Source: Trebonia sp.
GTDB lineage: Bacteria > Actinomycetota > Actinomycetes > Streptosporangiales > Streptosporangiaceae
Assembly: GCA_030038035.1 (NCBI GenBank)
Contig: JASHPP010000681.1
Location: 1-9,200, forward strand
Direction: 5' to 3'
DNA length: 9,200 nt
This document shows positions 1 to 7,134 of the stretch, one piece after another. Numbering within the stretch: the first letter of the stretch is position 1; each line of letters begins with the position of its first letter. The notes below the pieces were generated by a model, which worked only from the letters and a program-made list of their open reading frames with translations, searched no databases and had not been told where the DNA came from. Position numbers and translations under genes: made by a program.

Positions 1-210
1 CGCTGCGTTAGCCAGCTTTGTGGCGCGACACAAGGGCGGAGCGTGGCCGGGCGTGCGGGGATACAACCCAGCACGCGCCAACCGGAGGACCCAGAATGTA
101 ACCCTTGCAGCGCCATCGACCGAGTGAGAGTATCCAAGACAAATCTTCAGACGCTCGACTGACCAATTGTCACATGCCAGCGTACGAATAATCACGAGTA
201 GGTGAATGCC
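1..210. other. Noncoding region upstream of the transporter operon
   Basis: No convincing gene is visible; all three forward frames hit stops and none looks coding. A frame ending at the TAG at 9-11 could be the tail of an upstream gene, but too little is present to tell. A strong dyad lies at 51-76: GCGTGC plus GGG pair with CCC and GCACGC across a 7-nt loop, with one bulged A. It has no T-tract, so it is not a classical terminator. From about 131 the DNA becomes noticeably more AT-rich, as expected of a promoter region. A weak sigma70-like candidate is CTGACC at 159-164 and TACGAA at 183-188 with an 18-bp spacer. It overlaps the inverted repeat TGAC-CAATT-GTCA at 160-172, which could be an operator. 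These assignments are guesses from short motifs. Confidence 0.4.
200..205 (+). promoter_or_regulatory. Ribosome binding site deciding the start of the binding-protein gene
   Basis: AGGTGA matches the 3' half of the AGGAGGTGA Shine-Dalgarno consensus and sits 5 nt before the GTG at 211. The upstream in-frame GTG at 202 lies inside this motif and has no well-placed site of its own. The downstream ATG at 232 has no purine-rich site at a useful distance. This favours the start at 211. Confidence 0.5.
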
Positions 211-1890
211 GTGAGTTTTCGGCTTAAGTCAATGCGGACCGCCTGCCTGGCTGGAGCGGCCGCACTAGCTCTCGGGGCTGCCGCGTGCAGCAGCTCATCG
301 TCGGGCACGGTCAGCCCGACCGGGTCCGCGCTACCCTCCGTACCGGTCAAGAGCGGCGGCTCGATCACCGTCCTCGAAAGCGCCGGGTACGCGGGTGCGT
401 GGACGACCCTCGACCCGGCGGAAAACAAGGAGGGCGCCGCCACCCAGGACTTCATGACCGCGATCTTCGGGGAGCTCTTCGAGCTTGGGCCGGGCAACAA
501 GATCGTCCCGGACCTGGCGACGAGCTACTCGTACAGCGCCAACGCCGAGAACGTGACGATCACGCTGCGCCAGGGCGTTAAGTTCACCGACGGCACGCCG
601 TTCAACGCCGAGGCGGTGTACTACAACTGGGAGCGGGATCTCGGCCCGGTCGGGATCAAGAACGGCCTCAACCCGCCGTGGGAGATCAAGGAGCTGCCGC
701 TGCCCAAGGGCGCGGCTGTCGGGACGCCCGAGCCGCCCGCGGCGGGGGCCATCCAGGTCACCGGTCCTTACACGATCGTCGTGCACCAGGACGCGCCGAA
801 CGCGGCCTTCATCGACCAGCTCTTCGACTCGATCGCCGACTGGATCGGCTCGCCGACCGCCATCAAGACCGACAAGAACTTCGGGCTTGACCCGGTTGGC
901 GCCGGGCCGTTCGAGGTCGTCAGCGACACCCCCAACACCGAGCTCGTGGTCAAGAAGAACCCGAACTACTGGGAGGCGGGTCACCCCTACCTGAACCAGA
1001 TCACGTTTAAGACGGTCGGCAGCGATGAGGCAGCGTACGAGGCCCTGCTGGCCAACGAGGGCCAGGTGTACGAGGACATGTCCACGACCGCGCTGATCGA
1101 CGAGTCCGCGTCGCACTTCGAGGTGGAGAACAACCTCGGCACGTCCCCGTACGACCTGCAGCTGAATACCGCGATCGCGCCGTTCAACAACCCCAAGGCG
1201 CGCGAGGCGATATACGCGGCGACCAACTTCGCCCCGATCCTGCAGCACCTCTTCGGCGGCCGGTACCCGGTCACGGAGAGCTTCACCGGGCCAGGCGGCA
1301 TCTGCTACGAGCCGGTCGTGCCCGGGTACCAGGGATATGATCCGACACTGGCCAAGCAGCTGATCGCCGAGACCGGGCTGAATAAGATCACGTTCCAGCT
1401 CGGCACGATCGCCCTCTCGACCGCGCAGGATGCCATGGAGGCGCTGCGCACCGAGTGGGAGGCGCTCGGCATGCACGTCAGCATCATCTCCTGGCCGCTA
1501 TCGGGGCTGATCTCGGCCTTCGAGGCGGACGGCGGCAAGAAGTGGCAGTCGATGGTCCAGACCGCGGGCGCCTTCGACCCGGCGGGCGGCGTCGGCGTCG
1601 GCTTCCGCTTCGAGTCCTACTCGCCGTTCAGCGGGGTGCACTCCACGGCGCTCGACACGATCCTGCAGGATGCGCAGGCGCCGCTGAACCTCGCCACCCG
1701 CTGCAAGTACTACGCCGAGGCGGCGGAGTACATCGCCAAGAACTACGACGGGCCGTTCTACTTCACGTTCTCCCCGGCGAACGTGTCGGTGCACGGGATC
1801 AGCGGACCGGGTCTTTCCACGCCGCTGGCCTCGGTGGCCGTCGTCCCGACAATCCCCTGGGAGGATGTGTACTACAACCCGACCTCCTGA
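211..1890 (+). CDS. ABC transporter substrate-binding lipoprotein, peptide/opine/nickel family 5
   Basis: This is the extracellular receptor of the importer encoded downstream; it would be tethered to the outer face of the membrane and deliver ligand to the two permeases. With GTG 211 as start the product is 559 aa. The N-terminus has basic residues, an Ala/Leu-rich core and a lipobox-like GAAAC with the modified Cys at residue 26, followed by a Ser/Gly/Pro linker. The mature part has family 5 (SBP_bac_5) landmarks: DGTPFNAEAV (127-136), GAGPF (230-234) and NPNYW followed by a G-HPYL segment (from 250). Length is normal for the family. A Pro/Gly/Ala-rich insert at about 161-178 precedes the usual conserved strand. 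Alternative starts are GTG 202 and ATG 232. It is the first gene of the operon and is separated by 40 bp from the first permease, a common spacing that lets the receptor be made in excess. Family assignment is firm; the ligand cannot be inferred, and peptides, sugars or other solutes are all possible. Confidence 0.93.
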   Translation: MSFRLKSMRTACLAGAAALALGAAACSSSSSGTVSPTGSALPSVPVKSGGSITVLESAGYAGAWTTLDPAENKEGAATQDFMTAIFGELFELGPGNKIVPDLATSYSYSANAENVTITLRQGVKFTDGTPFNAEAVYYNWERDLGPVGIKNGLNPPWEIKELPLPKGAAVGTPEPPAAGAIQVTGPYTIVVHQDAPNAAFIDQLFDSIADWIGSPTAIKTDKNFGLDPVGAGPFEVVSDTPNTELVVKKNPNYWEAGHPYLNQITFKTVGSDEAAYEALLANEGQVYEDMSTTALIDESASHFEVENNLGTSPYDLQLNTAIAPFNNPKAREAIYAATNFAPILQHLFGGRYPVTESFTGPGGICYEPVVPGYQGYDPTLAKQLIAETGLNKITFQLGTIALSTAQDAMEALRTEWEALGMHVSIISWPLSGLISAFEADGGKKWQSMVQTAGAFDPAGGVGVGFRFESYSPFSGVHSTALDTILQDAQAPLNLATRCKYYAEAAEYIAKNYDGPFYFTFSPANVSVHGISGPGLSTPLASVAVVPTIPWEDVYYNPTS

Positions 1891-1930
1891 CGGCCTGTCC
1901 CTGAACTAAATACGGGAGGACAAAAGAATC

Positions 1931-2962
1931 ATGGCGCTGGTTCAGCAAATCCAGCTCCAGACCGGAGCCGGCGCACGCGGAGGCGTGCGCCGGCTCACCG
2001 GCTCGCCGGCGCTGCGGATGGTGGGCAAGCGGCTGATCGCCGCCGTCTTCGTGCTGTGGGGCGTCACGTTCCTGACCTTCGCGGTCATGAGCGCGCTGCC
2101 CAACGACACCGCCCAGGCGATACTCGGTCTGCACGCCACCCAGGCGGCGGTGGCCCAACTCAACAAGACGCTCGGGCTTGACCAGCCGTTCTGGCAGCGG
2201 TACTGGAGCTGGCTGGACGGCGTGCTGCACGGAAACTTCGGCACGTCGCTCCTGGGCCTGGACATCAACCACGAACTGGCCACCCACCTGCCCGTCACCC
2301 TGCTGCTGCTCGCGTACGCGCTCGTGGTCTCGCTGCTGCTCGCGATCATCGTGGCGGTGCTCGCGGCGCGCCGGCCGAACGGCGTCATGGACCGGATCAG
2401 CCTCGGGATCAGCATGCTCGGGCTGTCCGCCGCGCCGTACGCGTTCGCGTTCCTGCTCATCATCGTCTTCGCGGTCAAGCTGCCGTGGTTCCCGGTCATC
2501 TCGGACTCCCTGGGCAGCACCCCGCTCTCATACTTCAAGGCGCTGACGCTGCCCGCGGCGTCGCTCGGGTTCGGGCTGTTCGCGATCTACACCCGGCTGC
2601 TGCGGGCCGACATGGTGGAGCAGATGCAGCGCGAGGACTACATCGTGACCGCCAAGGCCAAGGGCGTGACCCCGTGGCGGGTCCTGATCAAGCACGCGCT
2701 GCGGAACTCGATGTTCACGCTGATCACGGTCGTCGGGCTGAACTTGGGCGGGCTGGTCGGCGCGGCCGCGATCATCGAGACGATATTCGAGCTGCCAGGC
2801 ATCGGCAACGACCTGCTGACCGGCATCGGCGACCATGACACGGCCCTCGTCGAGGCGATCGTGCTCGTCTTCGCGCTGGTGACCGTGCTCGGCAACCTCC
2901 TCGCCGACCTCGCCTATACGGTACTCGACCCAAGGATCCGGTATGGCAGCACCAACTCCTGA
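1931..2962 (+). CDS. ABC transporter permease, DppB/OppB type
   Basis: This is the first of two membrane subunits that form the translocation channel. It is 343 aa, within the usual range for DppB-like proteins. About six hydrophobic segments are visible near residues 33-56, 121-146, 157-183, 205-224, 262-282 and 305-330, with the large extracytoplasmic loop between the first two that is typical of this subunit. The cytoplasmic EAA coupling loop, which contacts an ATPase, is at about 237-261 (contains AKAKGVTPWRVLIKHALRN). Other family marks are ETIFELPGIG (283-292) and the C-terminal DPRIRY (333-338). The ATG at 1931 has GGGAGG at 1914-1919, 11 nt upstream, which is slightly long spacing. 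The roughly 30-residue N-terminal extension before the first helix is Gly/Arg-rich and could be partly unneeded. The 3' end overlaps the next gene by 20 bp, indicating translational coupling. BPD_transp_1 family membership is clear. Confidence 0.95.
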   Translation: MALVQQIQLQTGAGARGGVRRLTGSPALRMVGKRLIAAVFVLWGVTFLTFAVMSALPNDTAQAILGLHATQAAVAQLNKTLGLDQPFWQRYWSWLDGVLHGNFGTSLLGLDINHELATHLPVTLLLLAYALVVSLLLAIIVAVLAARRPNGVMDRISLGISMLGLSAAPYAFAFLLIIVFAVKLPWFPVISDSLGSTPLSYFKALTLPAASLGFGLFAIYTRLLRADMVEQMQREDYIVTAKAKGVTPWRVLIKHALRNSMFTLITVVGLNLGGLVGAAAIIETIFELPGIGNDLLTGIGDHDTALVEAIVLVFALVTVLGNLLADLAYTVLDPRIRYGSTNS

Positions 2963-3842
2963 CGTCACGCTCGCGACCCCTGTCCCGCCGTCGCTGCCCT
3001 CCCTGGTCAATAACCGCCGGCTGCGGACGCAGCGGCTGGGCCGCACGCTGCGGCTCTGGGTACCAGGAGGATTCCTGATCCTGATGCTCGCGATGTGCTT
3101 CGTGTGGCCGCTGATCTACACGCTGCCCTCGTCGGAGAACGGGAACATCATCTATTCGTCAGAGCCGCCGTTCTCGCCTGGCCACATCCTGGGCACCAAC
3201 CAGCTCGGCGTCGACGTGTTCTCCCAGATCGTCTACGGCGGGCAGGTGGCGTTCGAGGTCAGCGTGTCCGTCACGATCATCGGCATCGTGGTCGGCGGCG
3301 CGATCGGGGTGATCGCGGCCTTCTTCGGCGGCTGGATCGACGCCGTCCTGAGCCGGGTGCTCGACGTCCTGATCGCGTTCCCCGCCCTGGTGCTGGCGCT
3401 GGTGATCGCGGAGGGGCTCGGGCCGAGCGAGCCGCACGTGATCTTGGCGCTTTCCGTGTTCGCGGTCCCGGCGCTCGGGAGGGTCGTGCGGGGTGCCACG
3501 CTGACGCTGCGGGCGCTGCCGTTCATGACCGCGGCCCGGCTGGCCGGCACCCGCGGCTGGCGGATCATCGTCCGCCACATCGTGCCGAACATCTTGCCGG
3601 GCATCGTGACGTTCAGCCTGCTCGGCATCGGCATCGTGATCATCCTGGAGGGCGCCCTGGACTTCCTGGGCTACGGCATCCCGCTGCCCGAGGCAAGCTG
3701 GGGCTCCATGATCGCGCAAGGCCAGCAGGTGCTGACCGCGCAGCCCGAGTACGTGCTGATCCCGTCGATTTTCCTGCTGGTCACCGTGGTGGCGCTGAAC
3801 ATGCTCGGGGACGCGCTGCGCGAGCGGTGGGGGGTGCGATGA
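2943..3842 (+). CDS. ABC transporter permease, DppC/OppC type
   Basis: This is the second channel subunit, 299 aa. The cytoplasmic N-terminus (about 1-35) is Pro- and Arg-rich and is followed by a first membrane helix at about 38-60. The segment HILGTNQLGVDVFSQIVYGG (81-100) is the hallmark of DppC-type permeases. More helices lie at about 105-128, 140-158, 165-180, 220-240 and 270-290. The EAA loop is at about 193-218 (contains AARLAGTRGWRIIVRHIVPN). The family motifs LDFLGYGIPLPEASWG (239-254) and NMLGDALRERW (286-296) are intact. The ATG at 2943 is supported by AAGGA at 2932-2936 (6-nt spacer), although it lies inside the preceding permease gene. The stop overlaps the next start as ATGA at 3839-3842. 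Together with the DppB-type subunit it should form the heterodimeric pore. Confidence 0.95.
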   Translation: MAAPTPDVTLATPVPPSLPSLVNNRRLRTQRLGRTLRLWVPGGFLILMLAMCFVWPLIYTLPSSENGNIIYSSEPPFSPGHILGTNQLGVDVFSQIVYGGQVAFEVSVSVTIIGIVVGGAIGVIAAFFGGWIDAVLSRVLDVLIAFPALVLALVIAEGLGPSEPHVILALSVFAVPALGRVVRGATLTLRALPFMTAARLAGTRGWRIIVRHIVPNILPGIVTFSLLGIGIVIILEGALDFLGYGIPLPEASWGSMIAQGQQVLTAQPEYVLIPSIFLLVTVVALNMLGDALRERWGVR

Positions 3843-4831
3843 CCGATGCTCTGCTGCAGGTCGACGACCTGCGGGTCTCGTTCGTGGTCGGGGGCCGCGA
3901 GCTGCGTGCCGTCGACGGAGTCAGCTTCTCTGTCGATCCCGGGCGCACGCTCGCGATCATCGGCGAGTCGGGGTCAGGCAAGACCGTCTGCTGCCGGGCC
4001 ATCATGGGGCTGCTCCCGCTGGGCACGGCGATCGGCGGGTCCGCCCGGCTGCGCGGTGCCGAGCTGATCGGCTTGTCCGACGCCGAGTTGCGCAAGCACC
4101 GCGGCTCCGACATAGCGATGGTGTTCCAGGACCCGGCCCGGTCGCTCAACCCGACGATGCGGATCGGTGTCCAGATCACCGAGGCCATCAGGACGCACCG
4201 CAAGGTGAGCAGGCACGAGGCGCAGACGCAGGCGATCGAGCTGCTGCGGCTGGTTCGCATCCCGGCGGCCGAGCGCCGGTTCCACGAGTACCCGCACCAG
4301 CTCTCTGGCGGCATGCGCCAGCGCGTGGTGATCGCGATCGCGCTGGCGTGCCGGCCGAAGCTGCTGATGGCCGACGAGGCCACCACCTCGCTCGACGTGA
4401 CTACCCAGGCGCAGATCATGGAGCTGCTGCTCGAACTGCAGCACGAGCTGGACATGGCGCTGGTCCTGATCAGCCACGACATGGGGCTCGCGGCGTCCTA
4501 CGCGGACGAGGTGATCGTGATGTACGCGGGCAAGATCGTGGAGCAGGCGCCGGCCTTGCGGCTCTTCGGCGCCGGCGGCGCCGTCCGGATGCGCTACACC
4601 CGTGCGCTGCTCGACGCGGTCCCGCACCTGGAGCGGCCGGCGCACTCCCCGCTGCCCATCGTCGGCGGGCGGCCGCCTGACCCGACCGCGCTGCCGCCAG
4701 GCTGCTCGTTCGCGCCGCGCTGCGGGAGCGCGGCCGACGACTGCGTGGCGAAGGCGCCGGCGCTGCTCGAGCACGCACCCAACCACCGATGGGCATGCTG
4801 GCACCCCTGCGAGAACGGAGGCGTGGCATGA
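3839..4831 (+). CDS. ABC transporter ATP-binding protein, DppD/OppD type
   Basis: This is one of two cytoplasmic ATPases powering uptake, 330 aa. Visible motifs are Walker A GESGSGKT (42-49), Q-loop VFQDP (Gln97), signature LSGGMRQR (155-162), Walker B LLMADE (175-180) and the H-loop His213. The D-loop region reads DEATTSLD where DEPTTSLD is usual. The C-terminal oligopeptide-transporter extension starts with YTRALL (253-258); the usual HPYT here is MRYT, after a short Gly/Ala insert (244-249). Four cysteines at 289, 295, 302 and 320 form a CX5CX6CX17C pattern, the arrangement associated with an iron-sulfur cluster in some DppD proteins. The start is the ATG in the ATGA overlap with the permease. 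The same frame stays open far upstream (from about 3095), but that stretch lies inside the DppC gene, has no domain similarity and is not part of this gene. It ends in an ATGA overlap with the partner ATPase. Confidence 0.95.
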   Translation: MTDALLQVDDLRVSFVVGGRELRAVDGVSFSVDPGRTLAIIGESGSGKTVCCRAIMGLLPLGTAIGGSARLRGAELIGLSDAELRKHRGSDIAMVFQDPARSLNPTMRIGVQITEAIRTHRKVSRHEAQTQAIELLRLVRIPAAERRFHEYPHQLSGGMRQRVVIAIALACRPKLLMADEATTSLDVTTQAQIMELLLELQHELDMALVLISHDMGLAASYADEVIVMYAGKIVEQAPALRLFGAGGAVRMRYTRALLDAVPHLERPAHSPLPIVGGRPPDPTALPPGCSFAPRCGSAADDCVAKAPALLEHAPNHRWACWHPCENGGVA

Positions 4832-5958
4832 CCGCCGAACCGACCCCCCCGGACCAGCCGACGGCCGGGGAGCCGCTGCTGTCGGTGCACGACCTGGTCC
4901 AGGAGTTCGTGGTGCGCACCCGCGGCGCCGCGGGGACGGACCGCACGAGCGCCGGTGAGGGCGCACTGTTCGGCAGCAGCGGCAGCAAGGCGGGCGTCGT
5001 GCAGGCGGTGTCCGGCGTGTCGTTCGACATCATGCCCGGCGAGACGCTCGGCATCGTGGGCGAGACAGGGTCCGGCAAGTCCACCCTGGCCCGGGCGATC
5101 CTGCAGGCCCCGCGCCCGAAGTCGGGCTCTGTCATGTTCCGCGGCACCGAGCTGACCAGGCTGCGCGGCAGGAGGCTGCTCCAGGCGCGCCGGCACATGC
5201 AGTTCGTTTTCCAGGACCCGTTCGGGTCGCTTGACCCGAAGTGGAAGGTGCAGTCAATCATCGACGAGCCGCTGGTCGCCTACCACGCCGGCGACAGGAC
5301 CGCGCGGCGCAAACGGGTCGATGAACTGCTCGACCTGGTGGGCCTGGATCCGGGGCGGTACGCCAAGCGGCATCCCAGGGAGCTATCCGGCGGGCAGGCG
5401 CAGCGTGTCGCCATCGCCCGGGCGGTGGCACTGGAACCGTCGCTGATCATCTGCGACGAGGCCGTATCGTCACTCGACGTGCTGGTCCAGGCACAGGTGC
5501 TCAGCCTGTTCGAGAAGCTGCGTGCCGAACTCGGACTGTCCTACCTGTTCATCGCGCACGACCTGTCGCTGGTCAAGCAGGTCAGCGACCGGGTCGCGGT
5601 GATGTACCTCGGGAAGCTGTGCGAGATCGGGCGGGGCGAGGACGTGTACCGGGAGCCGCTGCACCCCTACACGCGGGCGCTGCTCGACTCGATCCCGTCC
5701 ACCGAGCCGGGCGCCGCGCGGGCGGCCACGACGATCAAGGGCGAGCCGCCGTCGCCGATCAACCCGCCGAGCGGATGCCGGTTCCGCACCAGGTGCCCGC
5801 GGGCCACGGACCTGTGCGCCGCGGAGGAGCCCAAGCCCAGGGAGCTGGCGGCAGGCCACTTCGTCGCGTGCCACTACCCGCTGAACCAGCCGGCGCCGGT
5901 CGCGACGGTCGTGACAGCCGCCGACGCGACCACAGGCGCCACGTTCCGTTCCGCGTAG
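4828..5958 (+). CDS. ABC transporter ATP-binding protein, DppF/OppF type
   Basis: This is the second ATPase, which pairs with the DppD-type subunit. It is 376 aa from the ATG at 4828, which overlaps the previous stop (ATGA) and has GGAGG at 4817-4821 with a 6-nt spacer. An in-frame ATG at 4789 exists but lies inside the previous gene without such a site. Motifs are Walker A GETGSGKS (78-85), Q-loop VFQDP (Gln129), signature LSGGQAQR (186-193), Walker B LIICDE (206-211), D-loop SSLD and H-loop His244. A Gly/Ser/Ala-rich stretch at about 31-55, between the first strand and Walker A, is typical of DppF-type subunits. The C-terminal oligo/dipeptide extension has an intact HPYTRALL (279-286) and cysteines at 317, 323, 330 and 348 with exactly the same CX5CX6CX17C spacing as its partner. 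A loose Ala/Thr-rich tail of about 25 residues follows. Both nucleotide sites look catalytically complete. Confidence 0.95.
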   Translation: MTAEPTPPDQPTAGEPLLSVHDLVQEFVVRTRGAAGTDRTSAGEGALFGSSGSKAGVVQAVSGVSFDIMPGETLGIVGETGSGKSTLARAILQAPRPKSGSVMFRGTELTRLRGRRLLQARRHMQFVFQDPFGSLDPKWKVQSIIDEPLVAYHAGDRTARRKRVDELLDLVGLDPGRYAKRHPRELSGGQAQRVAIARAVALEPSLIICDEAVSSLDVLVQAQVLSLFEKLRAELGLSYLFIAHDLSLVKQVSDRVAVMYLGKLCEIGRGEDVYREPLHPYTRALLDSIPSTEPGAARAATTIKGEPPSPINPPSGCRFRTRCPRATDLCAAEEPKPRELAAGHFVACHYPLNQPAPVATVVTAADATTGATFRSA

Positions 5959-5990
5959 CGATCTTTTAATTCCCACCCGAAGGAGACTGG

Positions 5991-6911
5991 ATGAGGCTGC
6001 GGATACTGCTTGAACCGCACCACGGTGCCACGTATGAGCAGATCCTCGCCTTGGCGCGGGCGGCGGAAGAGGGCGGGTTCGACGCCTTCTTCCGCTCCGA
6101 CCACTACCTGGGCATCGACGCCGACGACACCACCTATCAGCCGACCGACTCGTGGACGACGCTGGCCGGGCTGGCGGTGCAGACCAGCCGGGTCCGCATC
6201 GGCACCCTGGTCAACGCGTCGACCTTCCGGCTGCCTGGCCAGCTGGCGGTCGAGGTCGCGACCGTCGACCAGATGAGCGGCGGCCGGGCCGAGCTGGGCA
6301 TCGGGGCCGCCTGGTACGAGCGCGAGCACCAGTACTTCGGCATCCCGTTCCCGCCGCTCGGCGAGCGGTTCGACCGGCTGGAGGAGCAGCTGGCGATCCT
6401 CACCGGGCTGTGGCGGACCAGGCCGGGGGAGCGGTTCAGCTTCGACGGCAAGTTCTACCAGGTGCAGGATTGCACCTCGATCCCGCGGCCAGCAGCCCGG
6501 CCGAAGATCATCATCGGCGGGGCCGGCCCCAAGCGCACCCCGACGCTGGCGGCGAAGTACGCCGACGAGTTCAACGGCGCGCTGGGCACGCAGGTGCGCG
6601 AGCGGTACGCCAACTTCCGGCGGATCTGCGCGGACGTCGTCGGCCGCGACCCGGCGGAGGTCCGGCTGTCCGCGACGCTGCCGGTGTGCATCGGCTCCTC
6701 ACCGCAGGACCTGGAGCGGCGCAAGGAGTCGCTGGGCGAGCCGGGCGCGCGGCTGCTCGCGGCGGGCGTCACCGGCACCGCAGGCGACGTGATCGCGGCG
6801 ATCGAGGACCTGGCCGCCCAGGGCGCGGACACGGTCTACTTCCACGTCTACGGGCCCGGTGACGTCGAGCACATCAGGCTGCTCGGCAGCGAGGTGGTCA
6901 GCCGGTTTTAG
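5991..6911 (+). CDS. LLM-class (luciferase-like) F420-dependent oxidoreductase
   Basis: The product is a 306-aa TIM-barrel flavin/F420-dependent oxidoreductase of the bacterial luciferase superfamily. It resembles the subgroup named after Mycobacterium Rv1855c, whose physiological substrate I do not know. Visible landmarks are the N-terminal strand MRLRILLEP, the Ala/Glu-rich first helix ending GGFDAFFRSDHYL (28-40), TSRVRIGTLV (65-74), TVDQMSGGRAELGIGAAW (91-108) and YFGIPFPPLGERFDRLEEQL (115-134). PKIIIGGAGPKRTP (171-184) resembles the phosphate-binding strand-loop of the cofactor site. Length is normal and it is complete. The start is strongly supported by AAGGAGA at 5980-5986, 5 nt before the ATG. 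Only 32 bp separate it from the DppF-type gene with no terminator between, so it is probably the last gene of the transporter operon. It may act on the imported compound, but that is inference from position. Choice of F420 rather than FMN rests on overall resemblance only. Confidence 0.92.
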   Translation: MRLRILLEPHHGATYEQILALARAAEEGGFDAFFRSDHYLGIDADDTTYQPTDSWTTLAGLAVQTSRVRIGTLVNASTFRLPGQLAVEVATVDQMSGGRAELGIGAAWYEREHQYFGIPFPPLGERFDRLEEQLAILTGLWRTRPGERFSFDGKFYQVQDCTSIPRPAARPKIIIGGAGPKRTPTLAAKYADEFNGALGTQVRERYANFRRICADVVGRDPAEVRLSATLPVCIGSSPQDLERRKESLGEPGARLLAAGVTGTAGDVIAAIEDLAAQGADTVYFHVYGPGDVEHIRLLGSEVVSRF

Positions 6912-6928
6912 CGGCGGCCGCCGGTTTT
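6912..6928 (+). terminator. Possible weak intrinsic terminator after the oxidoreductase gene
   Basis: Directly after the stop codon, CGGC (6912-6915) and GCCG (6920-6923) can pair across a GGCC tetraloop, followed by G and TTTT at 6925-6928. The stem is only 4 bp and the T-tract short, so termination would be inefficient if it occurs. The 9-mer GCCGGTTTT is also found at 6901-6909 (overlapping the stop codon) and 6920-6928. Confidence 0.3.
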
Positions 6929-6952
6929 CGTTGTGCGGCTGCACAGGGGCCT

Positions 6953-6971
6953 CCCCGCAAAGCTTGTGGGG
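6953..6971 (+). other. Strong GC-rich hairpin, possible terminator or attenuator
   Basis: CCCCGCAA at 6953-6960 pairs with TTGTGGGG at 6964-6971 (8 bp including one G-U) around a 3-nt loop. The same CCCC can instead pair with GGGG at 6946-6949 across a CCT loop, so two mutually exclusive folds exist. No T-tract follows. It may end transcription of the upstream operon in the T-tract-free fashion proposed for some actinobacterial terminators, but this is uncertain. Confidence 0.35.
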
Positions 6972-7070
6972 CGTGTCGATGCCTGGGGTCATCGGCTGAG
7001 GCAGCATGAGGAACGTGGGACTGGCTCAGCGACGCCCGGCGCGCCTGTGTGCGAGCACTAACGGCATTTA

Positions 7071-7114
7071 TGAATTCGGTGCTATAGGCACTGGCGCTAT
7101 TGGCGCGCAATTCA
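7071..7114 (+). repeat. Two tandem mini-hairpins enclosed by an outer inverted repeat
   Basis: TGAATT (7071-7076) is complementary to AATTCA (7109-7114). Between them lie two adjacent dyads of identical architecture: GTGC-TATAG-GCAC (7079-7091) and GCGC-TATTG-GCGC (7094-7106). They start 15 nt apart, share 10 of 13 bases, and their stem difference is compensatory: a T-A pair in the first is a C-G pair in the second. As RNA this draws a three-way junction; as DNA it would be two operator-like dyads about 1.5 helical turns apart. The function is unknown to me. Confidence 0.55.
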
Positions 7115-7134
7115 GCCGCCAGTCAGGTGAAAAG

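Noticed and set aside
331..1476. Long antisense open frames opposite the binding protein
   Set aside because: High-GC codon bias creates long shadow frames; the translation is Arg/Val/Leu-rich with no family motifs and lies opposite a well-supported gene.
3095..3838. Long N-terminal extension of the DppD-type ATPase through an open frame
   Set aside because: This stretch encodes the DppC permease in another frame; the extension is Arg/Gly/Ala-rich with no domain, and the ATPase domain starts normally at the ATGA overlap.
6901..6928. Direct repeat GCCGGTTTT as a mobile-element target duplication
   Set aside because: The copies are only 10 bp apart with no element between them; chance or local duplication around the stop codon is enough.
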